Origin: Paracoccus kondratievae
GTDB lineage: Bacteria > Pseudomonadota > Alphaproteobacteria > Rhodobacterales > Rhodobacteraceae
Direction of reading: 5' to 3'
DNA length: 64,000 nucleotides
Assembly: GCF_009301415.1 (NCBI RefSeq)
Contig: NZ_CP045073.1
Span: 1,317,501 to 1,381,500 of the forward strand
Positions 52,933 through 62,038 of the stretch are shown here, piece by piece; positions within the stretch are counted from its first letter, which is position 1; each line of letters opens with the position of its first letter. A model generated the notes under the pieces. The model saw nothing but the letters and a program-made list of their open reading frames with translations. It made no database searches and was not told the origin of the DNA. The position numbers and the translations under genes are program-made.

Positions 52933-52965
52933 AAAAGCCGGGCACTGGTTGGGTGCCCGGCTTTT
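52933..52965 (-). terminator. Terminator of znuA
   Basis: AAAAGCCGGGCAC (52933-52945) and GTGCCCGGCTTTT (52953-52965) form a perfect 13-base stem with a seven-base loop. TTTTTT follows on the minus strand. It lies 25 bases after the znuA stop and separates it from hemP. Confidence 0.92.
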
Positions 52966-52990
52966 GTGATGGTTATGGATTCGGCTGATT

Positions 52991-53935
52991 CTAGCCTTGG
53001 TTCAGACAGTCCGCCAGCGCCTTGCCCAGCCCGCGCAGAACGGCCGGATACAGGTTGGGATCAGCTGGCGCGCCGCTGCCTTCGGGGTCCAGCGCTTCGC
53101 CCTGCCGGACCTCGGTTCCCTCGGTCGCGGCGGCAATCAGGCGGGGGTCGTGATTCGCCTCTGGAAAAGCACAGACCGCGCCTTGGGACGAGATCTCGTT
53201 GCGGATCGCCTCAAGCCTGCCTGCTGACGGGGTCGAGGCATCGCCAAGGCTGACCGCAATTGCCGGCTCAAGCCCGTAATGGGCGGTGAAATAACCGTAT
53301 GCGTCGTGAAAGACCACGAATCGCTTGCCCTTGGCGGGGGCAAGCAGGGCACCCAGCTCAGCATCCAGCGCCGATATCTCGGCGGCGGCCTTGGCTGCGT
53401 TGTCGGTATAAACTGCGGCATGGTCAGGGTCGCGTGCTGCCAGCGCCTCGGCAATGGCCTCTAGCCATGCTTGGCCGTTGGCCGGGTCAAGCCAGGCATG
53501 AGGGTCAGTGCCGCTGTGGACGTGGTCGTGTCCGTGGTCATCATGCTCATGCTCATGCTCATGCTCATGCTCATGCTCATGTGCGTCGGCGTATTCGTGG
53601 CGCCTGGTGGCGGGCAGGTCCAGCAGCGTCATGCTGTGACTGCCGGCGGCCAGGTTTTCGGCGGGGCGGGCGAGCCATGGGGTCAGTTCGGGGCCGACCC
53701 AGATCAGCAGATCGGCGTTTTGCAGACTGCGCGCCTGACTGGGGCGCAGCGAATAGCTATGCGGATCACCGCCGGCTTCCAGCAGGATGTCCGGCCGGCC
53801 CAGATCGCCCATCACCTGCTGGACCAATGCACCCACGATCGGAACATCGGTCACGACGCGCGGCACCTCGGCATGGACAGGCAGGGCGAAAGCCCCAAAC
53901 GCAAGGCTGAAAAACGAAAGGGAGGGTCGGGTCAT
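52991..53935 (-). CDS. znuA: Zinc ABC transporter substrate-binding protein ZnuA
   Basis: A 314-residue periplasmic zinc-binding protein. Signal peptide MTRPSLSFFSLAFGAFALPV (cut after HA). Zinc ligands sit in GGDPHSYSLRPS, GTDPHAWLDP and FVVFHDAYGYFTAHY. The charged loop (about 120-142) is HEYADAHEHEHEHEHEHEH followed by DDHGHDHVHSG, typical of ZnuA, and is encoded by a tandem hexanucleotide repeat. Divergent from zur-znuC-znuB, sharing the promoter region; expected to be derepressed under zinc starvation. Confidence 0.94.
   Translation of the reverse strand: MTRPSLSFFSLAFGAFALPVHAEVPRVVTDVPIVGALVQQVMGDLGRPDILLEAGGDPHSYSLRPSQARSLQNADLLIWVGPELTPWLARPAENLAAGSHSMTLLDLPATRRHEYADAHEHEHEHEHEHEHDDHGHDHVHSGTDPHAWLDPANGQAWLEAIAEALAARDPDHAAVYTDNAAKAAAEISALDAELGALLAPAKGKRFVVFHDAYGYFTAHYGLEPAIAVSLGDASTPSAGRLEAIRNEISSQGAVCAFPEANHDPRLIAAATEGTEVRQGEALDPEGSGAPADPNLYPAVLRGLGKALADCLNQG
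53542..53581. repeat. Tandem hexanucleotide (CATGCT)6 in znuA
   Basis: Six perfect CATGCT units followed by CATG. On the coding strand it encodes alternating His-Glu in the metal-capture loop. Being a multiple of three, changes in copy number would keep the frame and alter loop length. Confidence 0.92.
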
Positions 53936-53971
53936 GGCGAACTCACTTGCAGAAACTCCCAATCTATTTAT

Positions 53972-54014
53972 GTTATATTGTAACTCGTCAAGTAAAAATG
54001 TAACAGTGTAACAT
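53972..54014. promoter_or_regulatory. Candidate Zur operators between znuA and zur
   Basis: GTTATATTGTAAC (53972-53984) is an imperfect palindrome with the GTTA-N5-TAAC layout of alphaproteobacterial Zur sites. A second site, TGTAACAGTGTAACAT (near 53999-54014), contains two TGTAACA repeats just before the zur start. Together they cover the short divergent promoter region. Confidence 0.65.
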
Positions 54015-54015
54015 C

Positions 54016-54519
54016 ATGTCTGATCCTGCTGCCCCGGCCGAGCCGGAAGATCCATTCCACGACCACGATCATGCCCGTTGCGCCTCGGCGGTGCTGGCGC
54101 GTGCCGAAGAGCAGGCCCGGGCCGAGGGCGTGCGCCTGACCCCGGTGCGCCGTCGCGCGCTTGAAATCTTGCTCGAATCGCATCGCGCGATGGGGGCCTA
54201 TGAGGTGCTTGAACGTTTGTCGGCCGAAGGCTTTGGCAAACAGCCCCCTGTCGCATACCGGGCGCTGGATTTTCTGGTCGAGCAGGGCCTTGCCCATCGC
54301 GTCCAGCGGCTGAACGCCTACGCCGCTTGCCTCTCGGACGAGCGTAACCACTCACCCGCTTTCCTGATCTGCCGCGGGTGTGAGCAGGTGGCCGAGGCCG
54401 ATTCGACAAAGCTGCGCACTGCCCTTCAGCATCTCGCCGGCAGCTCGGGCTTTCTTATTGAGCGGTCGACGGTTGAGCTTTTGGGTCTTTGCGACCGTTG
54501 CCGTGAGGCTGGCGCGTGA
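54016..54519 (+). CDS. zur: Zinc uptake regulator Zur (Fur family)
   Basis: A 167-residue repressor. The winged HTH is LTPVRRRALEILLESHRAMG and GFGKQPPVAYRALDFLVEQG. The dimerisation domain has RNHSPAFLICRGCEQVAEAD and ends CDRCREAGA, the two CxxC pairs that hold structural zinc. The HDHDHARC start is histidine-rich, typical of Zur. It overlaps znuC by four bases (GTGA). It lies divergent to znuA, so it probably controls znuA and its own operon. Confidence 0.94.
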   Translation: MSDPAAPAEPEDPFHDHDHARCASAVLARAEEQARAEGVRLTPVRRRALEILLESHRAMGAYEVLERLSAEGFGKQPPVAYRALDFLVEQGLAHRVQRLNAYAACLSDERNHSPAFLICRGCEQVAEADSTKLRTALQHLAGSSGFLIERSTVELLGLCDRCREAGA

Positions 54520-55283
54520 CCTCGCTTATTGAGGCCACCGATCTGACGGTCAGCCATGGCGGGTTGGGGGCCCCGGTGCTGAGCCATGTCGATTTTCTGA
54601 TCCGCCCGGCCGAGATCGTTACCGTGGTCGGGCCAAACGGTTCGGGCAAATCGACGCTGATACGCGCGCTTCTGGGTCATGTGGCGCTGGATTCGGGCCG
54701 GGTCGAGCGCGCGCCGGGACTGCGGATAGGCTATGTTCCCCAGCGCGTGCATATCGAACGCGCGATGCCCATGACCGTGCGCCGCTTTCTGTCGTTGCCG
54801 CACCGGGTCCGTGACGATCTGGCCGCGGCAGCCCTGGCGCGGACCGGGGTGCCGGGGCTTGAGCAGCGCCAGATTACCGCCTTGTCGGGTGGGCAGTTCC
54901 AGCGCGTCCTGCTGGCCCGAGCATTGCTGAACGACCCGCAGCTGCTTGTCCTTGATGAGCCTACTCAGGGCCTGGACCAGCCGGGGATCGTTGCCTTTTA
55001 CAAGCTGATCGAAGAGGTCCGGGCCGAAACTGGTGCAGCCGTTCTGATGGTCAGTCACGACCTTTTGGTGGTCATGCGCGCCTCGGACCGGGTGGTGTGC
55101 CTCAATGGCCATGTCTGCTGCGAGGGGACGCCTCAGGCGGTCAGCGCCGCCCCGGCCTATCGCGCGCTGTTTGGTGCCGAATCGCAAGGGACGCTGGCCC
55201 TTTACCGCCATCAACACGACCACGACCACGATCATATCGCCGGGGGCCACCACCATGGCCCGGGCTGCACCCATCCGCATTGA
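54516..55283 (+). CDS. znuC: Zinc ABC transporter ATP-binding protein ZnuC
   Basis: A 255-residue ATPase. Walker A is VVGPNGSGKSTLI, signature LSGGQFQRVLLARAL, Walker B LLVLDEPTQGLD and the His switch MVSHDLLVV. The C-terminus carries a histidine-rich tail (HQHDHDHDHIAGGHHHG), common in ZnuC of this order and likely able to bind zinc. The start codon is GTG, overlapping the zur stop. ZnuB follows after seven bases. Confidence 0.94.
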   Translation: MTSLIEATDLTVSHGGLGAPVLSHVDFLIRPAEIVTVVGPNGSGKSTLIRALLGHVALDSGRVERAPGLRIGYVPQRVHIERAMPMTVRRFLSLPHRVRDDLAAAALARTGVPGLEQRQITALSGGQFQRVLLARALLNDPQLLVLDEPTQGLDQPGIVAFYKLIEEVRAETGAAVLMVSHDLLVVMRASDRVVCLNGHVCCEGTPQAVSAAPAYRALFGAESQGTLALYRHQHDHDHDHIAGGHHHGPGCTHPH

Positions 55284-55289
55284 GGTCCC

Positions 55290-56072
55290 ATGCTTGACGA
55301 TTTTCTGACCCGCGCCGCACTGGCTGGGCTTGGTCTGGTGCTGGCGACCGGCCCTCTGGGCTCATTCGTGATCTGGAGACGCATGGCCTATTTCGGCGAT
55401 TCGACCGCCCATGCGGCGATTTTAGGCGTGGCGCTAAGCTTTGCCCTGTCGGCGCCGATCTATCTTGGGACGCTTGCCGTCGCCGTCGCCATGGCGTTGG
55501 TGGTGGCTCATCTGACCGGGCGCGGCCAGTCCATGGATACGGTTCTGGGGGTGCTGGCCCATAGCGCACTGGCGCTGGGTCTGGTTGGGGCAAGCTTTGT
55601 GCCCTCATTGCGGGTCGGGCTCGACGCATTCCTGTTTGGCGATATCCTTGCGGTCAGCCGGACCGACATTGTCTGGATCTGGGGCGGGTCGGCGCTGGTC
55701 CTTGGCCTGCTGATCTGGCGCTGGCAGCGGCTGGTCACTGCCTCGGTCAACGAGGAACTGGCGATGGCAGCAGGAATCGATCCCGCGCGTGAACGGCTGA
55801 TCCTGTCGCTGGCACTGGCCGTGGTGGTGGCGATCGCGATTCGCATCGTTGGCGCGCTGCTGATCTCGGCTATGCTTATTGTGCCGGCTGCGGCAGCCCG
55901 GGGATTCTCGGCAACGCCCGAACGCATGGCCGGTTCCGCAACATTGATCGGCGCGATCGCAGTCCTTGGCGGACTTTGGGCCAGTCTCAGGCTCGATACG
56001 CCCGCAGGGCCATCAATCGTGGCCATTTCCGCACTTATTTATGTCGTAACTTTAGGCATTTGGCGGAAATGA
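55290..56072 (+). CDS. znuB: Zinc ABC transporter permease ZnuB
   Basis: A 260-residue inner-membrane permease of the ABC-3 family with about eight hydrophobic segments. LGLVLATGPLGSFVIWRRMA, YFGDSTAHAAILGVALSFAL and GLDAFLFGDILAV are characteristic, as is GALLISAMLIVPAAAARGF near the end. It completes ZnuABC with the divergent znuA. Confidence 0.94.
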   Translation: MLDDFLTRAALAGLGLVLATGPLGSFVIWRRMAYFGDSTAHAAILGVALSFALSAPIYLGTLAVAVAMALVVAHLTGRGQSMDTVLGVLAHSALALGLVGASFVPSLRVGLDAFLFGDILAVSRTDIVWIWGGSALVLGLLIWRWQRLVTASVNEELAMAAGIDPARERLILSLALAVVVAIAIRIVGALLISAMLIVPAAAARGFSATPERMAGSATLIGAIAVLGGLWASLRLDTPAGPSIVAISALIYVVTLGIWRK

Positions 56073-56286
56073 CCGGTTTCGTGCAGCCGTCTGGGGCCGG
56101 CAAATTTCGGCCGGTCGGCTGGCGGTATCCTGCCCACTGTTTCCGGGTTTGGCTATTATGCAACAGTTGCCCAGGTCGAGCGGGGCTTCTCATTCAAGAC
56201 CGCTTTCCAAGTCCTTGGGTTTATGCGACTGTCGCACCGATGTTGCCGGAAACGGCAGCCGTCAAAGTACTGAACGGAGCATGATC

Positions 56287-56490
56287 ATGACCAAATTCGC
56301 TACTTTCGCCCTGGCCCTGGGCCTGTCGGCCTCGACCGCTCTCGCTGGTGGCTACGTCGCCCCGGTCGTCGACGTCGAGCCGGTCGTCGTTGACGAGAAG
56401 CCCGCTTCGAGCAACGCCGGCCTTGTCGTCCCGGCTCTGCTGCTGCTGGGCGTCATCGCCGCCGTCGCTTCGGACGACGACGACAGCTGA
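56287..56490 (+). CDS. Small exported protein with acidic C-terminus
   Basis: A 67-residue protein: signal peptide MTKFATFALALGLSASTALA, then GGYVAPVVDVEPVVVDEKPA and a hydrophobic helix (LVVPALLLLGVIAAVA) ending in SDDDDS. It is not a known family to me. An ATG two codons upstream exists, but GGAG is better spaced from 56287. A strong terminator follows. It lies opposite the YjbF/YjbH operon, so a role in the cell surface is imaginable, somewhat like YjbE, although sequence similarity is not evident. Confidence 0.72.
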   Translation: MTKFATFALALGLSASTALAGGYVAPVVDVEPVVVDEKPASSNAGLVVPALLLLGVIAAVASDDDDS

Positions 56491-56525
56491 TCTTACAGCG
56501 GAACCTTACGGTTCCGTCAGGATCA

Positions 56526-56558
56526 GGGGCTGACCTTCGGGTCGGCCCCTTTTCTTTT
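56526..56558 (+). terminator. Strong terminator after the small exported protein
   Basis: GGGGCTGACC, a TTCG tetraloop, and GGTCGGCCCC (56526-56549) form a ten-pair stem (one G-T pair) followed by TTTTCTTTT. A smaller hairpin (CGGAACC/GGTTCCG, 56499-56516) precedes it. Confidence 0.93.
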
Positions 56559-56622
56559 GCGCAAACAGGCCCTTGGCCGCGTTTCATCATGGGCTTTCTG
56601 CGCAGCTCATCAGCTAAGAAGA

Positions 56623-56650
56623 AAGCCGGCCCTCGCGTGAGGACCGGCTT
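56623..56650 (-). terminator. Terminator of the YjbH-YjbF operon
   Basis: AAGCCGGCCCTC and GAGGACCGGCTT form a twelve-pair stem with one mismatch around GCGT. On the minus strand TTTCTTCTT follows. It lies 29 bases past the YjbF stop. Confidence 0.85.
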
Positions 56651-56678
56651 GCTGTTTTCCATGCTGTCGTGGTTTGCT

Positions 56679-57344
56679 TCAGGGCCGCAGCGTCTGGATG
56701 GTCACATAACCCAGCTTCGGCCCCAGCCACTGACGCGAGACCGGCAGATGCCCGCCCTGTGCCATATAGCTGTTCTGGAAGCTCGTACCGTGGCCTTCGC
56801 AGCTTTCGACGACAACACCCGCTTTTGGACCCGGCCCGACGGTACAGTCAAAGCTCAGCGGCCGTTCCAGCCCGTCGCCGCTGTAATAGCGCATGACGCG
56901 TTTGGCCGAGCCCGGGCGCCCGGCGCGGATCAGCGCCTCGGTCCCCGGCTCAGCGACTGAAAGGTCGTTGCCAAGACCGCGGGTGCCGACGACCATACCG
57001 TCGCGCAGAATCAGCGCCTCTTCTGACGGGGCCATAAAGGTCCGCATTGCGCCGTTCTGCCCGGTCATGGCCATGACCTGAGTGCGGCCAAGCGACTCAA
57101 AGCCAACCATGACAAGCGGTGCCGGGTTGACGCGCAGCGCCTCGGCGGCCATCTGCTCGGGCGTACGCTTGGGGGCGGCCGGTTCGGCCTTCTCGTTGCG
57201 CATCTGGGCAACCGTGCCTCCGGCCGCCTTGGCGGCGATCAGCAGCGGGTTGGTGGCATTGCCGGTGTCGTCGTTGCCACAGGCGGCGAGGCCCGCGATC
57301 AGCAGCGCGGACAGCGCTGCGTGGTGGATGCGGCTCGTGATCAT
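56679..57344 (-). CDS. yjbF: YjbF-family lipoprotein
   Basis: A 221-residue lipoprotein: signal MITSRIHHAALSALLIAGLA with the lipobox LAAC. PAPLVMVGFESLGRTQVMAM, LILRDGMVVGTRGLGNDLSV and RYYSGDGLERPLSFDC match the YjbF/GfcB group, exported proteins tied to exopolysaccharide production. YjbF starts inside the end of YjbH (ATGA overlap), so they are translated together. Full biochemical role unknown. Confidence 0.85.
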   Translation of the reverse strand: MITSRIHHAALSALLIAGLAACGNDDTGNATNPLLIAAKAAGGTVAQMRNEKAEPAAPKRTPEQMAAEALRVNPAPLVMVGFESLGRTQVMAMTGQNGAMRTFMAPSEEALILRDGMVVGTRGLGNDLSVAEPGTEALIRAGRPGSAKRVMRYYSGDGLERPLSFDCTVGPGPKAGVVVESCEGHGTSFQNSYMAQGGHLPVSRQWLGPKLGYVTIQTLRP

Positions 57345-59542
57345 CGCCAGAAGCTCCCCCAGCCTTGATAGAGTTTGACCGATTGCGCGTCGCGGACCTT
57401 GTCGTAAAGGCGCCCGTTCACGTGAACCTTGGCCCCGCCATCGCGCGACAGCGAACGCAGCGTGGTTCCGGCGCGATCACGCGACGGCGTGCCCGTTGCC
57501 CAGGACACCGGGATCGAGATCGTGATCCCCTTGTCGAACGAGCCCTCGCCGAATTCCTCATCGCTGAGGTCGGTCTTGGTGGCATAGGCACCGACGCGCC
57601 AGCCATTGGCGAATTCGCGCGTCAGGGTAAAGGTCGCGCCCTTGTCGCCTGCCAGATACTTGCCGACATCCAGTTGCGCGGTGAACCCTTCTGCGAATTC
57701 GTAATAGGCCGAGACATGACCCGTGGTGACCTCATAATCGCGGAAGCCAAAGACATCCTCGAAATCACGCTTTCTCACCCGGTTGACCTCTGCACCAAAG
57801 GCCAGCGGCGAATTCGCCGGTTTCCACAGCACCTCGCCCGAGACGCCGCCATAGGCACGCTCAAGCAGGCCGACGGTCACGCGGGTATAGACGGCGCGGG
57901 TCGGCTGAGCATACCAGGCCAGTGTCAGCTCGGGGATCGTCGGGCTGTCGCTGCCTGTGTACATCCGGGTATCCGAACGCACGCGCGGGACACCGTTGAA
58001 ATACTCGTAATCCGGGTTCGAGACATATTCTTCGGGCGTGTAATGTTCGCCGCGCTGGCCGGGGATACCCGGGCCGCGCTGCTTCATGGTGCCAAGCGCG
58101 CGCTGGCGCACCGTACCCGACAGGATCAGGCCCGGCATGATCTCGTAGCTGGCCTTCAGTTCGGCTCCAAGTTCATAGCGCAGCGGATCCTGCGGGTCGA
58201 AAACCCCCAGCTCAAGATAAGGTGCCAGCTTCCAGCGGAAGCGCGGGAACAGATCCGGCGTGGTCACCAGACCGTCGGGGCGCGGTTCGGCATCGACCAG
58301 CTGTGCCGCCTCGGCGATGCGGCTCGCCTCAGTATTCTCAAGCCGCTCGACATCCGAGCGGCGCAGCACCACGGACGAGGTCGCCATACCTTCGGAATTC
58401 GAAGTGATGACCAGCGTCTCGACCGAAGGCGGCAGCGCGCGGGTCATCAGCCGCGCTGTGCGGCCAACAGCCTCGGCCTGCTGGATATAGCGGGTGTTGC
58501 GGATGCGCACCTCGGCGCGGTTCGAGGACAGCGCCATGGATTCAAGGATCTGCCCTTCATCCTTCAGCGCCTTGCCCAGTGCGGTCTGGATCGCGGGTTG
58601 CGCGGTCGGATCGGCCGACCAGGCGCCGGACCAGCCATCGGGATCGGCCGAAGGCGCGGGGCGCGGCCGCACCGGCGCCGGGCCTTTTTCCAGCCCCGAG
58701 GGGAAGGGCGCATTACGCGGGTTCAGCGCAAAGCTGAACTGAGCCCCGAAAGTATCGCCCCCCAGTGTGTAAAGCCCGACCTGATAGCTGGGGTTGAAGG
58801 TATAATAAGCTCCGAAATTGAATTTGCTGTCGGGTTCGTCGTCACCCTGGCGCACATCATCAATGGTGCCATTGGGGCGCAGATAGCGGGCCAGATAGCG
58901 GTCATGTGAGTATTCGGCGACCAGGCTCAGCTTGTCATTGACTTGCCAGGTGATCGAGCCAAAGGGTCTGGCGCTGCCCGAGAACCACTCGTCGACATTC
59001 GGTTTGCCGCCGTTGTCCTCGGTGTCGATGGTCCGGGGCTTGCCTGCCAGCGTGCCCCAGCCGATACCGATGCTGGCGCGAATGTTGGGGGTGATGGTCT
59101 TGGTCGCGACGATATATTCGCCCGAATAGACCCCGGTGCCCAGAAAATCCTGCAGCCCGACCGAGACTGCGGGGCGCCAGCCCTGTTCGTCTATGAACTG
59201 GAAGCGCAGGTCGAATGAGCGGTCCCAGATATGGCCAAGATTGTTGTGGTCATTAATCCCCTCGACCCGCGAATAGCGCAGGGCGGTGGTCAGCCGGGGA
59301 TGCAATTGGAATACCACGTTATGACGGCGCGCCCGGTCGGTATATGACACCGTCCCGCCCAATGTGCCATCGGGCAGCATCTCGGCGGTCGGGGTATCGA
59401 CCCCGCCCGGCAAGCCGTAACTGTTCAGCACATTGCCGATCAGCGGATCGGTATGGGCTGGCTGGGCACCGAGACCCAGCAAAAGCGCCACCGGCACGGT
59501 CGAGGCCAGCAGGCGGCGGGTAAGAAGCGAATGGGCGCGCAT
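57341..59542 (-). CDS. yjbH: YjbH-family outer-membrane protein (exopolysaccharide)
   Basis: A 733-residue exported protein. Signal peptide MRAHSLLTRRLLASTVPVAL then LLGLGAQPAHTD. The start of the mature part, NVLNSYGLPGGVDTPTAEML and PDGTLGGTVSY, is the YjbH hallmark, and the C-terminal half has many amphipathic strands (LTLAWYAQPTRAVYTRVTVG, FTLTREFANGWRVGAYATKT) typical of beta-barrels. It probably forms the outer-membrane part of a polysaccharide export or modification system with YjbF. No glycosyltransferases are in the window. Confidence 0.88.
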   Translation of the reverse strand: MRAHSLLTRRLLASTVPVALLLGLGAQPAHTDPLIGNVLNSYGLPGGVDTPTAEMLPDGTLGGTVSYTDRARRHNVVFQLHPRLTTALRYSRVEGINDHNNLGHIWDRSFDLRFQFIDEQGWRPAVSVGLQDFLGTGVYSGEYIVATKTITPNIRASIGIGWGTLAGKPRTIDTEDNGGKPNVDEWFSGSARPFGSITWQVNDKLSLVAEYSHDRYLARYLRPNGTIDDVRQGDDEPDSKFNFGAYYTFNPSYQVGLYTLGGDTFGAQFSFALNPRNAPFPSGLEKGPAPVRPRPAPSADPDGWSGAWSADPTAQPAIQTALGKALKDEGQILESMALSSNRAEVRIRNTRYIQQAEAVGRTARLMTRALPPSVETLVITSNSEGMATSSVVLRRSDVERLENTEASRIAEAAQLVDAEPRPDGLVTTPDLFPRFRWKLAPYLELGVFDPQDPLRYELGAELKASYEIMPGLILSGTVRQRALGTMKQRGPGIPGQRGEHYTPEEYVSNPDYEYFNGVPRVRSDTRMYTGSDSPTIPELTLAWYAQPTRAVYTRVTVGLLERAYGGVSGEVLWKPANSPLAFGAEVNRVRKRDFEDVFGFRDYEVTTGHVSAYYEFAEGFTAQLDVGKYLAGDKGATFTLTREFANGWRVGAYATKTDLSDEEFGEGSFDKGITISIPVSWATGTPSRDRAGTTLRSLSRDGGAKVHVNGRLYDKVRDAQSVKLYQGWGSFWR

Positions 59543-59635
59543 CGGCGGGTCCTTTCAGGTCTTGGCCCGCAGCAAGGGCGGCGGGTGGGCCGACACCGCG
59601 CGAACCCTTCCGCGCGGCGTCTGGGTTTTTGTGAC

Positions 59636-60529
59636 TTACTCGCTGGTGGCGGGCGGCAGGACCAGTTCGGGCGCAGGCACACCGCTGGCCGGTGCCGGGC
59701 TGCCGCTTGCCGCCGGGGCGGGTTCGCTGGCCGGTGCCGCCGGTGCGGTCGTGGGCGCCGCGCTTTCCGGAGTGGTGCTGGCCGGTGCGGTGCTGGCCGA
59801 GCCGGTGGCGGGGGCCGTGGTCTCAGGCGCAGTCGTTGCCGGGGTCGTGGTTGCGGGCGTCGTGGTTGCCGGGGTCGTCGCCGGGCTGTTGTCGGTCGAG
59901 GTTTCCGGCTTGCTGGTCCCGGTCGCGTTTTCCGCGGCGGGTGCCGTCGTGTCGCTGGCGGGGGCGGCCGGTTTCGTCGCCGGAGCGGCAGGTTTAGGCT
60001 GAGCTTTCGGCTTTGGCGCGGCGGACGATGCGCGAACCTGAGCCTTGGGCATGGTGTCGGTCGGGGCCGCACAGCCGGTCAGGCGCTGGCTGCCGACGCG
60101 CAACCGCGCAGTAAAGGGCGATTTCTGATCGCCGACCTCACATTCGGCCGCCTGAATATTCAGCGCAAAGACCGAACCGTTCATCGTTCCGATGAATTCG
60201 ACCCCGCGGCCATAGACCATGCGGCGCACGGTAACGCCGACGGATTTCGCGCCCGACCGTTCATAGACGGCGGTCTTGTCGTTGGCGGTCACCGCCCAGC
60301 CTGCGCCAGCGGCGCGGAAGATCGCGGTGTTGAGGGTGCGTGCCTCGGCAGTAGCGATAGGTTTCGCCTCGCCCCCGGTCTCGATCGGCTGTTCCAGCGG
60401 CGAGACGGCGGGCGGGCCGGAATGGCCGGGGGCCGCCTCGGGCTCGGCCGATTTCTGGAAGGGCAACTCGCCGCAGGCGGCAAGGGCCACTGTCATCGCA
60501 AGCACGGCGCATGCCGAACGGAATTTCAT
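59636..60529 (-). CDS. Lipoprotein with long Thr/Pro/Ala-rich tail
   Basis: A 297-residue protein. Signal MKFRSACAVLAMTVALAACG with lipobox. Residues 20 to about 160 form a small folded region (NTAIFRAAGAGWAVTANDKT, VGVTVRRMVYGRGVEFIGTM). From about residue 170 the chain is low-complexity, with repeats of ATTTP, TTAPETTAP and APAS, resembling extended, perhaps glycosylated linkers. Not a family I recognise. It lies upstream of yjbH with 93 bases between, so it may be the first gene of the same operon. Confidence 0.78.
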   Translation of the reverse strand: MKFRSACAVLAMTVALAACGELPFQKSAEPEAAPGHSGPPAVSPLEQPIETGGEAKPIATAEARTLNTAIFRAAGAGWAVTANDKTAVYERSGAKSVGVTVRRMVYGRGVEFIGTMNGSVFALNIQAAECEVGDQKSPFTARLRVGSQRLTGCAAPTDTMPKAQVRASSAAPKPKAQPKPAAPATKPAAPASDTTAPAAENATGTSKPETSTDNSPATTPATTTPATTTPATTAPETTAPATGSASTAPASTTPESAAPTTAPAAPASEPAPAASGSPAPASGVPAPELVLPPATSE

Positions 60530-60655
60530 CTGCTCTGTCCCGGTTCCCATGGGTATTGCTTATGCCGATTGGCTACAGGAAGGGCAGGGCTTGAGCAAGC
60601 ACAGACAGGGCCCGCAAGGGGTCAGGACCGCCGGTGCGCGATAATTTGCACGCAG

Positions 60656-62038
60656 TCAGCAGTTCGGGACGTTGACCGCAAGCCCGCCGAGCGAAGTTTC
60701 CTTATACTTGTCGCTCATGTCGCGACCGGTCTGGCGCATGGTCTCGATGGCGGCGTCCAGCGGAACGAAATGCTGGCCATCGCCGCGCAGGGCCAGACTG
60801 GCCGCCGAAACGGCTTTGATCGCGCCAAGCCCGTTACGCTCGATACACGGCACCTGCACCAGACCTTTGACCGGGTCGCAGGTCATGCCCAGGTGGTGCT
60901 CAAGCGCGATTTCGGCCGCGTTCTCGACCTGCTCGGGGGTGCCGCCCATGACCGCACAGATCCCTGCCGCCGCCATGGCGCTGGCCGAGCCGACCTCGGC
61001 CTGACAGCCGCATTCCGCCCCCGAGATCGAGGCATTATGTTTGATAAGCCCGCCAATCGCTGCGGCGGTCAGCAGAAAATCGTCCAGCTGCCGCTCCGAG
61101 GCTCCCGGGACATGGTCGAGCCAGTAGCGGATCACCGCCGGTACCACGCCCGCCGCGCCATTGGTCGGCGCGGTGACAACCTGACCGCCGGCCGCGTTTT
61201 CTTCGTTCACGGCCATGGCATACATCGACATCCAGTCATTGATGACATGGGGCGCGGTCAGGTTCATGCCCGCCTCGGCCTTCAGCGCCTCATGGATGGC
61301 GGCGGCGCGGCGGCGGATCGACAACCCTCCGGGCAGGATGCCGCGGGTTGCAAGGCCGCGGTCCATACAGTCCCGCATCACTTGCCAGATTCGGTTAAGT
61401 CCGGCCGAAATTTCAGCATCCGTGCGATAGACGCGCTCATTCTCGCGCTTCATCCGGGCGATGGATTTGCCCGATTTTTGCGCCATCTCCAGCATCTCGG
61501 CGGCCGAGGCAAAGGGATAGGGCACCTTGGGGGCGGCATCGGTCCGGGTATCGTCGCCACGCGCGGCCAGTTCGGCCTCGGTCATCACGAAACCGCCGCC
61601 GATCGAATAATAGATCTCTTGAAAGATCACGTCGCCCTGCGCGTCGGTTGCCATCAGGATCATGCCATTGGCGTGGCCGGGCAGCGGACGGTCATAGTCA
61701 AAGATCAGGTCGTGCACCGGGTCAAAGACCAGATCGCCCAATCCCGCAGGCGACAGCACCCTTGTTTCGCGGTTGCGGGCCAGCGTGTCCTCGGCTGCCT
61801 CGGCATCCATGGTTTCGGGCAGGAAACCGGCAAGGCCAAGGATGGTGGCGCGGTCGGTGGCATGGCCTTTCCCGGTGAACGCCAGGCTGCCATGCAGACT
61901 GGCGCGCAGCCCATGGGCGCGAAAGGGCTGCTGGCGCAGAGCGTCAAGAAAACGGCCCCCCGCCACCATGGGTCCCATGGTGTGAGAGGAGGACGGGCCG
62001 ACTCCGATCTTGAATATGTCGAAGACGGAAAGAAACAT
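60656..62038 (-). CDS. sdaA: L-serine ammonia-lyase (iron-sulfur type)
   Basis: A 460-residue enzyme making pyruvate and ammonia from L-serine. [20 protein letters not shown] starts the beta domain, followed by GPMVAGGRF and [17 protein letters not shown]. The alpha domain contains [20 protein letters not shown] and [20 protein letters not shown], with cluster cysteines, and [39 protein letters not shown] ends with the regulatory C-terminal cysteine. The upstream open frame adds 58 codons without homology. Confidence 0.96.
   Translation of the reverse strand: MFLSVFDIFKIGVGPSSSHTMGPMVAGGRFLDALRQQPFRAHGLRASLHGSLAFTGKGHATDRATILGLAGFLPETMDAEAAEDTLARNRETRVLSPAGLGDLVFDPVHDLIFDYDRPLPGHANGMILMATDAQGDVIFQEIYYSIGGGFVMTEAELAARGDDTRTDAAPKVPYPFASAAEMLEMAQKSGKSIARMKRENERVYRTDAEISAGLNRIWQVMRDCMDRGLATRGILPGGLSIRRRAAAIHEALKAEAGMNLTAPHVINDWMSMYAMAVNEENAAGGQVVTAPTNGAAGVVPAVIRYWLDHVPGASERQLDDFLLTAAAIGGLIKHNASISGAECGCQAEVGSASAMAAAGICAVMGGTPEQVENAAEIALEHHLGMTCDPVKGLVQVPCIERNGLGAIKAVSAASLALRGDGQHFVPLDAAIETMRQTGRDMSDKYKETSLGGLAVNVPNC

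Noticed and set aside
53542-53581. Short tandem repeat as a CRISPR-like array
   Set aside because: Six-base units without spacers inside a coding region; explained by the His-Glu loop of ZnuA.
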